Source of the DNA: Wolfiporia cocos
Lineage: Eukaryota; Basidiomycota; Agaricomycetes; Polyporales; Phaeolaceae
Length of the DNA: 64,000 bases
NCBI GenBank assembly: GCA_029448655.1
Contig: JACCLO010000007.1
Location: 1,798,001 to 1,862,000, forward strand
Direction of reading: 5' to 3'
The first letter of the stretch is position 1; each line of letters begins with the position of its first letter. Positions 23,570 through 34,929 of the stretch are shown here, piece by piece. Made by a program: the position numbers and the translations under genes. Under the pieces are notes generated by a model. The model worked only from the letters and a program-made list of their open reading frames with translations, had not been told where the DNA came from and made no database searches.

Positions 23570-25247
23570 TGTTACGGTTATTCCGATTTTTGAACACTGG
23601 CAGAACTCACCATTGGGTGAATACGATACAGGGACTTGTTGCGCAACCAACCCCCCTGGTTACTCGTGACTCTACTGGGCGCATCCCCGGTTGTACTAGT
23701 GTATAGGGCACGTTTCACCTTTGGCAGATCCAACTCTGCCCCTGTTTCATATTTATCATTTACTAGCTGATAGATGGTGTTCAACCGCCATCATCATTCT
23801 CATCTATCGTTTTGGATATATCACTACATACCTATCAAACATTTGGTACTATAGTGTAGATAGTATCGGTGACATCTGGGACAGACTTGACCCTAAAACT
23901 AGTGTTGCCGAAGTTCAGTTCAGAACCAAGGTTCAGAACCTGAACCGCCTGAACCGAACCTAGGTTCAGGTTCAGTCCAGGTCCGGTTCAGGGTAGGACA
24001 TCAAGGTTCGGTTCTTGGTTCAGGGGGGTCATGAATACCCTTGAACCAGGTTCGAACCGGACTGAACCTTGAACCACATAGCATTAACATATTCTGTGTA
24101 GCCACTGGTGGATAAGCATCAATTACAATTATGTTCTTGCCATCTTTGCTATAGTGTTGTTGCAGTAAGTTATGGATAGCTGGCTTCACCATAGCAAGCA
24201 CCAGCACTCATATACTCTAGTCTCCCAATATGGCAAGGGCTCAACCCCATGCTGGGATCACCATGCTTTCTGTGGCACTGGGCTGCATTTGTTGCTGTCA
24301 GATGAAGTAAGAAATGTAGAAGATTATGTTCCACTTCATATCCATGATCCTAGATTATATACAGTGTTGTCTAAGAATGGTTTGTTATTGAGGTTTGCCT
24401 CAGGCTAATTCACAATCATAAACTCTGATTACTGAACTGCTCAAAATGGCTGCCTTGAGTGATTATTGTGCATCTAAAATTTATGTTTACCACTCTAATC
24501 AAGATTAAGAGCCACTTTGAAATTCAGCCCAATAGACACCAAATGGAGGCACTGCAGAACTTGAAGTGTGTTTACTTTAGTGGGTTCAATAGTGCCAGGA
24601 ATGAGGTAGGCAATAGAGAGCAATTGGTATACATAGAAAGGTGCATGAAGTTGGTGTCTATATTATTATTTTTACACTCTATAGAAGCAAGTAACTTAGT
24701 GGTTCGAACCTAGTTCGAACCATGAACCGAACCTGATGAACCAGTTCACCAGGTTCAGTCCAGGTTCAGGTTCAGGTTCAGGCTCCCTGCAGTCGGTTCG
24801 GTTCTGGGTTCAGCCCTAGACCCCCCTGAACCTGGACCGAACTGAACTTCGGCAACACTACCTAAAACCCAACGTAGTATATAAAGTCATGTACTTACTG
24901 TCGAGGCTCTTCAGCTCAACCTTATTGTACAAACAAGAAGTCTTATACTTGTTCTCAAACATAGGAAACTACGCTCAGTATTCTTCGCTCAAGCAACCGA
25001 ACAACTAAGTCCTCGAAGTGCACACTGACTTCTTGGACTTAGGTGAGTCTTATATTCTATTAGACTTGCACCTGAACAGATTATATCCTCTAATGTGTAT
25101 TGGATATTAAATGATCTCCTAGGAACTTCACCTAGGACTTGAAGGCATCTAACGAGTATTTGCCTCACATACGATGACGTGTCTACATGTGGAAGAACGA
25201 TCTATATTCGCGATTTGAATATACGAATGGGTATTCAACCCATAACA
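23570..25247 (+). repeat. LTR beginning TGTTACGG, interrupted by a hAT-like element
   Basis: Starts TGTTACGGTTATTCCGA and ends ATTCAACCCATAACA. After removing the 961-base insertion and one 8-base repeat, about 0.7 kb remains. The end part resembles the gypsy LTR at 54923 (GCTCTTCAGCTCAACCTTATTGT). No matching 5-base duplication is seen at the two ends, so it may be an LTR left after rearrangement. Confidence 0.6.
23900..24860 (+). mobile_element. hAT-like non-autonomous element, 961 bases, copy 1
   Basis: The ends are the inverted repeat TAGTGTTGCCGAAGTTCAG (extending to about 22 bases), with the exact 8-base duplication CCTAAAAC at 23892-23899 and 24861-24868. Next to the ends are many iterated GGTTC/GAACC units, as expected for transposase-binding subterminal repeats of hAT elements. 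Short open frames inside (24001-24207 minus; 24172-24408 and 24459-24713 plus) match copy 2 exactly in protein but show no transposase domain I recognise. Confidence 0.9.
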
Positions 25248-26485
25248 TGACATGGCTCCGTCCACTTTCTACTTTTTCACATTGCTTGTCAGCCACAACC
25301 CCGTGATGGTAGCATTGTTACCTAGATTGGCAGAATTACTACGTCTGACGTCATTTTGTGTCAGAGGCTTCATTTAAGTTCTTTCACTCATTCTGTCGCC
25401 TCTTCAACTTTGTTCCCAAGCCACACATAATGCGCTCACAACGAATTGGCACACACATACATATTCTCCCACTTATTCTTGTATCTGCTGTGACTTCGAG
25501 CTTTAGCGAGCCTAGCCGTCCCTTCAAAGGAGCCAAATGACTACATGCAAGACTAGGTCATCCCTTGTAAGCACAACTAGTTGTTTAGTTTTTGAATTTG
25601 ATTCTGCGTGTCTAGTCCTATCTAATACGTAGCTATTCACCATCCCATCGCACATATATAGACTGTGCAAGCGTGGGAGACGGTATCAACGGGCCACTTA
25701 AGAACACATCCTCCTGATTCCTGCCAGGTGGGTGCCTCCACCTGCTCTCCTGTTCACGGTACTGCTGCTGGGTGGAATACCTTTTGTGTCCTGTGCTCGT
25801 GCATCATGAGGGGGCTCTGAAAATGACAGGTAAGCATATTAATTGTGTTTGCAACAAAAGTGCGACTATCTTACCTTTGCAGACAACCCCACAACATCTC
25901 TAAGCAAGACCTGCACTGGTCATAACCTCTTCCGCTGCCGCACTCACTGAACTCGCTTTGCACATACCTCTCTCCACCTCGAGCCCCTCATCTTTGGCCC
26001 ATGCCACCTCACTTCTCCCTGACACCCCTTCATGTCCGCAGAGGAAACACTCCCCCACGCCTCTGTGACCGTCATGGACGCTCCCCGTCCTCCCTGCATA
26101 TCAACAGGACCTCCGCCGCCCACATGGCGCCATCAGGACCTCACCAACCCCACTGTCCTTGTTGTCGCTGCACCCGCGTTCCTCTGCCGCCGCCACCACC
26201 TCTGACATCATGCGATGTCTCCACCACATCCACTGATGTCACTCACAGCACGTCACATGAGAATCACCACCCGCTCCCTCTGCCTTCCTCCACTGTATGC
26301 GCTGGCAGTCGCTGCATGATGCCGCCATCATCGCCCCCACGACACCCGTTTGCTCCCCGCCTGCCCGCCGCGACCCCCAGCCCCCCACCGCCGCTGTGTG
26401 TCTGCATGTCTCACCGCTGCTCTTGGATCAGTAAGTCCTGTGCAATCTTTTCCATTCCTCTATCTTTGAATCACTAACCCGCCTT
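25248..26485. other. unassigned; possible decayed upstream exons of the Josephin-type gene
   Basis: Pro/Ser-rich open frames around 26001-26477 show no Josephin catalytic motif. If the gene ending at 27034 once had its catalytic half here, it is not recognisable. Confidence 0.3.
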
Positions 26486-27034
26486 GTGTACGAACTGTGC
26501 ATTGTACTAAATGTACCGGACCCTCCATACTGGCTCCCTAATGTGCGCTGGCGCTGCCCTGCTTCCATTCCCTCAAGCGTGCATCCAGATTACTCCGTCT
26601 TCGCCATCGTCCAAGAAGATTCCACCACGCCCCTTGCGTTTCCCTGCGTGGCCGCAGATCATATCACCGCGACGATCCCAGAGCCCACCTCCTATTCCAG
26701 CGCACGTCCATCAAGCACACGAGCCACGTCCGCACAGGCCGTGCCCCAGGTGGCCGCACCGGCGGGCCTCGAGGACGAGGACATGGAGCTGCAGGCGGCA
26801 CTGCAGGCCTCGCTCATGTCGCAGGGGCTTGGCTTCCTGACGACGCCCGCTCCGGTCGTTCCGCGCGCCCCGGCTTCATCCTCACGCGAGCCGCTCTCAG
26901 GCCGGCAGGGCCAGCTCGTGAACAGCGCAGTGATCCCACCCCACTACTTCACCAAAGACTTTGACGAGGACGCGGACACATGCAGGTACGACGCGTCGCC
27001 CGCCCAATATCCAGCATTTTCGCTCTTTCTGTAG
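26486..27034 (+). pseudogene. C-terminal part of a Josephin-domain (ataxin-3-like) deubiquitinase
   Basis: The family removes ubiquitin from proteins using a Cys-His-Asn Josephin domain followed by ubiquitin-interacting motifs. Seen here is the end of the Josephin domain (YSVFAIVQEDSTTPLAFP followed by IPEPTS), a low-complexity linker and a good ubiquitin-interacting motif (EDEDMELQAALQASL). A C-terminal tail follows, with a GT dinucleotide after DADTC that could be a donor site. The catalytic Cys and His blocks are not found upstream, so this is a fragment or has unrecognised exons. The assignment rests on one conserved block plus the motif and is moderate. Confidence 0.6.
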
Positions 27035-27400
27035 TACTCATTATGTAATCGCGCATAATAAATAAATTCTGGCATACCTCGAGTGCCCCGGATATATCAT
27101 CAGTCTGGGCAATTTGTCCCAATATAATGTCTGAGTGAATACTGTCTGCCCCATGGTAGATCAGCAGGCCTGGCAAATGGTGGCTCTTTCACCAGATGCC
27201 TCTGCAACTGTGCAACAATTCACCAGATGCCTCTGTGAGTTTCCAAGTGTTCACCAGATGCCACCCGCGACTTTGCAACTATTTACCAGATGCCTGGTAT
27301 TTTCCCAGATGTCAAAATACAAAACATATTCTATCGGCCTAAACCAGTCTGATAACGTTCACCAGTCTGATGTCCCTTATCTATGCTTATCTACTATCTT
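27035..27400. repeat. short CACCAGATGCC repeats and unassigned DNA
   Basis: Between 27190 and 27310 the phrase ACCAGATGCC recurs about four times, with GCAACT spacers, giving a small degenerate array. No gene is supported. Confidence 0.45.
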
Positions 27401-27613
27401 GCCTTTTGCTGATGGGTTTGCCATGTCACCTGCTACACTGAAAGAGCCAAAAGGAACCGTCCTGATCAGTGGACCTTTCAATTACCCCCTCTATCTGGTT
27501 GTATGCTCATTGGTAAGTCAAATGCACTTCTCACAACAGTACGAGTTCATCATTTGAGTAGGCTAGTGCCATTGCTGCCAGTAATGCGGTATTGATCAAG
27601 CCATCCGAGTTGT

Positions 27614-28739
27614 TGTCACAGAATTCCCTGTGGGGGGTTCTACAACGTCCCTCATTTGTGTTGCAAAAGCGCCCCTAGGTGCGGGGCTAACTCCTTACTC
27701 ACTACGTTCCTCCTCGTCACTCCTTGTATCTCTTACTAGACCACCTGACCCACTAGATTAGCGCTGTAGGGTAGCGCGCGCCTCCGGTACTCACATCATG
27801 GTCACACAGTTACATGTTACATTACGGTAGTTACATAGTCATGTGCTCTCTTAGTTACAGTGCACAGGCCTACACTTTAGGGCAGCCATTACTGGCCAGC
27901 TATCTATGTATAAGTACGACGGAATGAGGACTTACATCCTCATTCCTAAGATTCTCGGCAATGGGGCTTGCCCCCCTTTCTTCTATCTTGTGCGATGCTG
28001 GCGTGTGATGGCACCGACCTGTTACAATTTTACCAGGTGCACCCGAATATTCGTTTGATGCCTCACTGTGTATGAGGACTTAGTGTTCAACCGCTGTACC
28101 CAGCACTCTATTTCTAGGGGCCTCCGTTCAACTGTAGGCCCTGTTTCATGTACAACAACCCTATGCCCACTCTCCGCGTTCACATCGCGTTCTAGCTGAT
28201 ATTCTGTGTCTAACCACAGTAGCTCTATGTTTCATCCCTTGTTGCGCTCAACCGCAACACTTCTCCTTTATTACTTGTACCGTTAGCCCAATGGACTTAA
28301 TAGTAGCAGTACCAAGGACACTATGACCCCGATTAACAGACCATAGTATATAACCTGATGTAAAATACCGGTCGAGTTCCTCAGCTCGACCTTGTTGAAT
28401 TACAAGGATCTTATACTCATTCTCAAAGGCTTGAGCAATTAAGCCCGCAGCTTGTATATCGACGCTCTGACTCTGAGGAGTCCGACGAGTAGTGCGCTAC
28501 TCGATACGCTGGGTAACTCGACTTGGTTATTTTGCGTTGAACCGATATTCGATCCGTAACATGACCCTCTCTCTCTCTCTCTCACTAGTCTGGTATGTCG
28601 ATGCTTGGGCATGGGTAGGACTTAGTCAACCCTATGCTGCCACCCTTTGTTCACCGCTGCTGGACGTGCTTGTGTGCTGTGGGCATTATGGGCCCCCCGT
28701 CCTTGTAGGCCGGTCACACAGGCTAGTAAGTCTGTGTCA
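27614..28739 (-). repeat. solo LTR inside the aldehyde dehydrogenase exon, duplication GTTGT
   Basis: Starts TGTCACAGAATTCC and ends AGTCTGTGTCA, with GTTGT exactly at 27609-27613 and 28740-28744. On the minus strand it matches the LTR at 55132 (GATGAGGATGTAAGTCC-like block, CGCGCGCTACCCTACAGCGC). A gypsy solo LTR is nested inside at 28020-28561. Confidence 0.9.
28020..28561 (+). repeat. solo LTR (542 bases) of the dUTPase gypsy family
   Basis: Starts TGTTACAATTTTACCAGG and ends TTCGATCCGTAACA, and has the same length as the 3' LTR at 62947. Flanks are CGACC and TGACC, a nearly matching duplication. It is nested in another LTR, so it is the younger of the two. Confidence 0.9.
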
Positions 28740-28782
28740 GTTGTCTCCAGCAACTGCACAGCTCCTCAGCAACTGTAGAGTT

Positions 28783-28985
28783 TCAGTCACTCAAATTAAT
28801 TTACCAACTGCCTTTCGTTAGCGCTTTGCAGTTACCGATGTGCTCTGTTAGCGCTGGAGAAATCAGATTAATCTGCATCAAGCTGGCTTGAATTTCTAAA
28901 AACTACATGAGTCGGTATCAAACTTTCGACCATAGCAACACAAGCAATAGACACACAATATAACCACTAAACTACAAAGGCTAAT
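28783..28985 (-). repeat. SINE-like unit: tRNA-like head and shared tail, copy 2
   Basis: On the minus strand the head contains an A-box-like GTAGTTTAGTGGTTAT and a B-box-like GTTTGATACC. It is followed by AGATTAATCT and GGCAGTTGGTAAATTAATTT. The head differs from those at 12225 and 30210, while the tail is shared. Confidence 0.55.
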
Positions 28986-29192
28986 CACGAGATGAGGATC
29001 TGAAATATATATCAGATAATTTCTGCTCTACAAAACTCCATCCTGACACAATAATCTCATCAATTTTTCAGCTCCTGGACTCATTAGCTCTATGTGGAAT
29101 GTGGAACTATGACTGCAGTGTAATTTCAGTGTAGCTAGTGCTCTATCTGACCAATTTTTCGAAGCCAGTCAATAAAATAATCTCAGTTTTTG

Positions 29193-30117
29193 TGTCACGG
29201 TTTTCCGTGATTTATCTCACATATGCGATTAACAGGGGTCGAACTCTCGACCTAGGGATTTGCCGAATAGACACGTGCCCTTACTGGCGCGTATCTACCA
29301 AGTAGCTAGCGCGTGGCTACACCTTACTATACATGTGATGCGCTTACGTACGTTAAGGTACCGTGATCGTTTAGGCGCATGCGCACAGGCCATGCGACTT
29401 TAGGGCAAGGGTAGTACTCAGTAATTACCGCGCTCCCTCATCATGTATATAAACCCAGAAGTCTGAGGCGAACCTCAGACTTATCAATTTGGCTCTGCCT
29501 TAGGGCAACCATTACTCCATGCCTCGCGTGCTCCCTTTAAACACTCGCTAGTCTTGGGAACCTCGACCTTAACGATAACGAGCGTGGTGATGACACAGAC
29601 TCACTCTGGGTCTACGGCCTATTGAGGCGTACCAGCACCGTTGGCTAACACGGGGTATGGTCCTGCTGACGTCGCATACGATACTGCCAGAGGGGAACCA
29701 CAGGCTAGCGCGAGGATATAGGGCAGAAGCCAGCGCAGGTATCTGTCGCAACGCTGAGGCACGCAGAGGAGAGGTGTTGTAAGAGGGACACGCCCTATCG
29801 CTACAATAACTGTTCTGAGGCTAATCCTCAGAACGCAACAGACTATATACATGTGTGACAACACTGCCGCTAAGGCCACCCTAAAGGTGGCCCCTACGCT
29901 ACGCGCCAAATCACCAAACGCTGGTAGATAAGATAGAGGCTGTGTACATGTACGCTAATCTATAAGTCAGGTGACCATAGGGGAGATCATGTGATAGGTG
30001 AACGTAGATACGTGAGTTCGACCCCGGCGTATGGCAATAATAGGGTCACGGGATTTAACCGTGACAGGTGACCTCAACGTCGACTGCGTCTTGGATGCCG
30101 GCTAGGAGCGGGTGTCA
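29193..30117 (+). repeat. solo LTR interrupted by a second LTR
   Basis: Starts TGTCACGGTTTTCCG and ends GAGCGGGTGTCA. Flanks are TTTTG and TGTTG (four of five match). A TATA-like GTATATAAACC and the CTGAGG/CCTCAG pair mark the promoter region. The LTR at 29591-30066 is inserted within it. Confidence 0.7.
29591..30066 (-). repeat. solo LTR (476 bases), duplication GGTGA
   Basis: Starts TGACACAGACTCAC and ends TTTAACCGTGACA. GGTGA is exact at 29586-29590 and 30067-30071. It is nested in the preceding LTR. Confidence 0.85.
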
Positions 30118-30209
30118 TGTTGAGGTATGACCCAGAGTATTGGGTCATTTTGGTTGATCAAAAATTTCTTTGGTGTCGGCACATGATATTAAACATGCAA
30201 CAATACAAC

Positions 30210-30411
30210 AATGAATGCATTGCGCAGTGGTATAGTGGTAGGCTTGTCTATACGCCAGGTTGCCAGACTCCGGGGTTCAAGGTTCGATCCCCAAGTTGGC
30301 AGTTTATTTTATCATAATGGTAGATTAATCTATGCTGGATTGATATGCACATCAGGTACTGCACAGCGTTAACAAAAGGCAGTTTGCAAATTAATCTCTG
30401 TGACTGAAGTC
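30210..30411 (+). repeat. SINE-like unit: tRNA-like head and shared tail, copy 3
   Basis: The head has an A-box-like GTGGTATAGTGGTAGGC and a B-box-like GGTTCGATCC with a GGGGTTCAA preamble, resembling a glycine- or valine-type tRNA 5' half. The tail contains AGATTAATCT and GGCAGTTTGCAAATTAATCT. A cloverleaf is not convincing, so no tRNA gene is called. Confidence 0.6.
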
Positions 30412-30489
30412 CCTCAGCGACTTGATCCCGAAATATCTCGACCAGGAGCTATATAAGGTTGTAAATGGTGGCATTCCAGAGACTACAAA

Positions 30490-32196
30490 TGACACAAGCA
30501 CAACCTCAGACACACACCCGGGGGAAGGGGGCTTGCTCAAAGGTGCCTTCCTGGTCCGGGGCATCTAAGGCTGCAAAGGCCAAGACAAGTCTGAGGTTCA
30601 CTCAAGACTGTCTGGCGTTTATATAGTCCTACACTGTTTGTACATGTTATGGTGCACAGCCCGTAGGGCATCGGCGCTGAGGTAATCTACGTGCTATGTG
30701 GTGGCCAGTAAGGGCATTGGAGCACGAGCGCTGGTACGGCTAGGGGAGCGCTGGATGTCCATGGCAACGTAGCGGGTTAGGCTCGATCTGTGGTTCTCGT
30801 CGATCGGGGGTCTGCCGGTAATGGTGGGGTTCTATGTCCGTGATTGGGGCATCTGCGATCCAGGTTCCCAAATACTGGTACTGAGGGGAAGGCACGTGGT
30901 GGCCCAGGTTCCCACGTGCTGGTACTGAAGGGTGGTGTCTGCCAAGAACATGGACTGGCCAGTACAGGCCGTGCATGACGTAGGGTGATCGAGCGTGATC
31001 GTCTGCGATTGGTACGTAGAGTCCTGTGACTGCTAGGGTTCTCAGTCATGCAGGTGCTGCCCAAGGTCGGTGTTCCTCGTAGACTAGGGTGGCTGGAGTT
31101 TAAGGCCTTCCGTGGGCCTTTGTCCATATGGTACATAGTCCGTGGCAGTAATGGCGTGAGTCCTTGATCGGTAATGACCGTGTAGCCGGTAATGGCTGTG
31201 GTTCACGGAGACGGGAGGCATAGGGTTCAGTTGGTTGGGTGGACATGGTCCTAGCCGTGAGTCTGGATGGTTGTGACCTGATGAGGTATGGTCCAGGTAG
31301 CAAGGAGTTGGTCTGGTTAGGTGCTACTGGGCTCATCGTAGTTGGTCGGGGTCACGTGACTGCTATTGGCTTTATGCTGGACTGGACGTGTGGCCTGGGA
31401 CTAGGGTTCTTAGGTGTGGCTGGTGATGCGGTTAGCTAGTGCCTAGTGATGTGCCAGGCCCGGCTTTGGGCCATAGGCCGGGCCGGGCCAAGCCCTACTT
31501 GGGCCGGGCCAGGCCGGGCCCTACACCACGGCTTGAGACGGCCCAGGGCCCGGCTTGGCCGGGCCAAGCCGTGAGCCCCGGGCCTGAAAGCTCTAACGGA
31601 TAAAATGTCTAGTAACTATGATATAAGGATATATATAGTAGCAGTATGCCATATTTCAATGAAGTATGTCTATATTTTTAAATTCAAGCAAGAGGATAGT
31701 CCCATGGATTGAATTCTTGGTGCTGAAGCCTGTCGCTCACTTTTGGGCGCCTATACGATGCCCCATTTGGAAGGCGCGCCACAGAGCACCGTGCCGGTGA
31801 AATGATGATTTCACACTACAATTCACTAATTATTGAAGATCCTGGAGCTTGGCTTTGTCAGAAGATAGTTGGAGAAGGTATGTTATGAGTTTGTGTGGCT
31901 ACAGTGATGATCATCCTCACAGTGCCAGGCCCCGGGCAAGCCCCAAGCCGGGCCGGGCCAAGCCCTGGGCCGTCAATGGGGGCCCGGCCTGAGGTTTTGA
32001 AAAGCCAAGGCCGTCCAAAGCCGGGCCAAAGCCGGGGCTTTTGAGCCGGGCCGGGCCTGGCACATCACTACTAGTGCCCATAGTGGTACGTATGTAGGGC
32101 TTGGTTCTAGCTGCGGCATCAGGTTTCCAGCCTTGGGGGTGCTCTCGATGTTCTGAAAAGGTACTGTGCCTAAAGACTTGAAATTGGCATGTGACA
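30490..32196. repeat. solo LTR (about 1,072 bases without insert), duplication ACAAA
   Basis: Starts TGACACAAGCACAACC and ends AATTGGCATGTGACA, with ACAAA exact at 30485-30489 and 32197-32201. It is the complete copy of the GTAATGG-rich family. It lies in an aldehyde dehydrogenase exon and is itself split by the hAT-like element at 31444. Confidence 0.88.
31444..32070. mobile_element. hAT-like non-autonomous element with GC-rich ends, 627 bases
   Basis: Inverted ends TAGTGATGTGCCAGGCCCGG, and the exact 8-base duplication CTAGTGCC at 31436-31443 and 32071-32078. Near both ends GGCCGGGCC-like units are repeated many times. The AT-rich interior has no coding sequence I recognise. The ends are related to the element at 52004. 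Confidence 0.9.
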
Positions 32197-33850
32197 ACAA
32201 AAGTACGTACTCAGCACGCCCGTTACACCTGTCTGACCAACCAACAGCTCCTCGAACTTCCCTTTGACCACAGTGAGTGCATCTTGGTCCTACAAGTATT
32301 ACTGTCATTTCCAAATCCACCGACAGTTCTATATACCGGTATTGGGGAATCTGTATTTTCAGCTTTGATAACATATTGAAGCTTTCTCAAAAGGAAACGG
32401 TCGCGTTGGGCGCTTGATCTGTGCGGCTGCTGCTAAACATCTTACACCTGTTACACTGGAGGTGCGTGTGTTGTTATGTAATGTTTCCAACTCTTTCCTC
32501 ACTACCGATAGCTTGGTGGTGAGAAGTGGCAGCACGACTTTGAATAGAGCATTCACTCATTCGCAATATTGACATCGAAGGGAAGAGTCCATGTGTGATT
32601 GATCCTCGGTGCGACGTCAAAACAGCCGCGAAACGGATAATGTGGAGTAAGCTACTGAACGGAGGACAGGTACGGCTTTGTTATCTAATTCTGCTCACAT
32701 CTCATAGTCACACGCTCACTTCACCACATTCTAGATCTGCCTTGTCGCCGGATTATGTCCTAGTTCCAGAATGGTTTCAGGATACGTTCGTGGATGCACT
32801 CAAGGCTGCGTATGAACTCCAGCTTGCATGCTACTGTGTTTTCCTAATGCTCTATTAGGTATTATGAGCTACATCCAATAGATCCCAAGGAATCTGGTGT
32901 CATGTGCCACATGATCAATGAGCGGCATGCAGAGCGGGTCAAGCGACTCATTGACAATACCAAAGGCACCGTTGTTCTTGGCGGTGACGTCAATGTCGCA
33001 TCGAAATATGCTGCACCTACTCTTATCAAAGACGTACACAAAGATGATTCCTTGATGAGCGAGTAAGTGAACATCTGGCAACCAGATGCGCCGCTGAAAA
33101 GTGTAGGGAGATCTTTGGCCCATTTTTACCAGTTGTCCCTGTAAGAGATATAGATGGAGCCATCGATTTTATTAACTCGCTGTAAGCTAGTTCTTGAGAA
33201 GCCACGCACTAACTGACGCCTAACACAGTGACCATCCTCTGAATATCTACGTATTTTCGAATGACTCCACATTCAAACGCAAAGGTAATAGGAAAACTCA
33301 TTCATCATGCAGTATTTTAATCAATACAATTTTCAGTCATTGACAACACGCAGAGTGGCACTGTCTCCATGAATGAGACGATTTTACACTGCCAAGGTAT
33401 ACTCCTGACATCTCATTCTGAACACATACTCATTTAGTGCGAGCAGCGTATGGTCTCCCGTTCGGGGGGACTGGTCCCAGTGGTCGTGGGTATTGCACGT
33501 GGTTCGCACTCTGTAGCAGGCTGTACTAAAGTGTAACCGCAGACGGCTATACAACTGGGAAGTACGGGTTCATGACATTCACTCATCTACGAGCTACCAT
33601 GGATAGCTGGTGAGATGTTATTGAATATACATCCACGAGAGCTTCACTTAACCCTGAGTTCAGGCTTGATTCTGTGCTTCTTTCCGGAAGATACACACCG
33701 TTTCAGGTAAATGTATCCTCTGAGTTTGCTCGATGTATCTGATTTAGTTCTGTTCCGACGGCGGCATCGACCAAGCCGGGTCCCCTGAGACGTCTGATGA
33801 AGTCGCTTCAACCTCGACTTCCTTCCCGCCACAGCTTAGACAAGTGATTG

Positions 33851-34929
33851 ACAACGGTCGCAGTCACATGATATTTTTTACCATATAGGTTGACCTAGAG
33901 GGACTTCAGTCATACGAATTTATTCTTGAGCTGCATTTTGTTAGCACTGTGCTGTTCCAAACTCTGAATACAACAAATTAGCCACCACAGCACTGAGGAA
34001 TTTGTGAGGACATATTCTGCATTACTTATGTACTCAATAGTTTTCTATCATTCAGAAATTAAGGCTAAGTGATTGATTGACTTTGAAGCATTGGGAAAAC
34101 TAGCTGCAATGAAACCACACTGTAGTCATATTTATGTGTTCAATGTGGAGATGTTAAGCTCAAGAGTTACAAAATACCAAGCACTGGGTGAAGTTGTGTG
34201 TGTCACAGAAATTTAGGTGTAGCTGGCATCGCTTCTGGGTGACTTAGAGAACTGGACAATATGTGCGCCATTTCTTGAGTGAGTCACATGCTTACTAGAG
34301 CGATTTATTTCAGTAGATCTTGATATATGCATACAATCGCCCTGCTGGATTCGCAAATTTCTTGTGCATGCTTAGAGTCTCTGCTGATAGGTTCGTTTAT
34401 TTTCTGGTGCGACGCAAAATGTGGATGCAGATGGTTTTGGTGTATTTCTTCATTTTCTGGTATGATGCAAGAATGTGTAAAATATTTTCTGGCAGCTGTT
34501 GAAAAATTGAAGCAATTCAAAGAATGGGGCCTGATATGTATGAGTATGCCCTTATTGAGTGAGCCTCTGCATTTTGGTATGACCGAGTATCTTGGGATAG
34601 TCGCTACATTTTCAGACAGGGCCATCTGGTATTTTCTGATAACTAGTAGTATATTGGAATGGTATCCTACGAGCCTTTGGTATGTTACAGCAGCTCCTAG
34701 TATACTGCTGGGTGCCTAAAAACAGCGCATTCTATGAAGAGTCCAACTATCAGATCATACCAGGTAGCTACTAATAGGATCTGATACAAGGTACTTTCAC
34801 TGGGGATGAGGGATTGCTGATCTTGCCTCTGTATAGCCCAAGAAAGCGGCTCTGTCCAACTAGAATGCAGCAAATTGTTCCTTAACAGACATAACCATGA
34901 GTGGGTCCTTCTGATAAAGTTCTAATTAG
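33851..34929. other. no gene recognised
   Basis: About 1.1 kb after the aldehyde dehydrogenase remains. The open frames around 34305-34719 overlap on both strands and lack motifs. Confidence 0.35.

Larger units (their letters stand above)
28768..30412. mobile_element. inverted-repeat element with tRNA-like arms inside the aldehyde dehydrogenase
   Basis: The coding exon stops after CCTCAGC(A)AC at about 28768 and resumes at CCTCAGC(G)AC near 30412, so everything between is inserted and flanked by a near-perfect 10-base duplication. The two ends are inverted copies of the SINE-like tail: TTCAGTCAC at the outside, then AATTAATTT and AACTGCCTTT. The middle has been invaded by nested LTRs (29193-30117). 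A 9-10 base duplication with long inverted ends would suit a Mutator-like element. Two SINE copies in inverted order are the alternative. Confidence 0.5.
27400..33850 (+). pseudogene. aldehyde dehydrogenase (fatty-aldehyde/Hfd1-like), split by nested insertions
   Basis: Exon pieces in order along the plus strand: KEPKGTVLISGPFNYPLYLV (27430-27507); ASAIAASNAVLIKPSELL (27560-27613); SPATAQLLS (28745-28767); DLIPKYLDQELYKVVNGGIP (30415-30489); QQLLELPFDH (from about 32240); LYTGIG, then GRVGRLICAAAAKHLTPVTL; VIDPRCDVKTAAKRIMW; ICL then PDYVLVPEWFQDTFVDALKA; CHMINERHAERVKRLIDNTK; IFGPFLPVVPVRDIDGAIDF; HPLNIYVFSNDSTFKR; YGLPFGGTGPSGRG; YTTGKYGFMTFTHLRATMDS. The enzyme oxidises long-chain aldehydes with NAD(P). 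The catalytic Cys is present (GQICL). The gene is inactive: LTRs and a tRNA-like inverted element interrupt its exons, a one-base frame change follows the catalytic Cys, and the first hundred residues are missing. Confidence 0.92.

Noticed and set aside
23900..24860. Transposase gene inside the 961-base element
   Set aside because: The open frames are 60-84 residues, on both strands, without a hAT dimerisation or catalytic motif; the element is treated as non-autonomous.
30210..30300. Functional tRNA gene
   Set aside because: A- and B-box-like motifs are present, but the acceptor and anticodon stems do not form a convincing cloverleaf.
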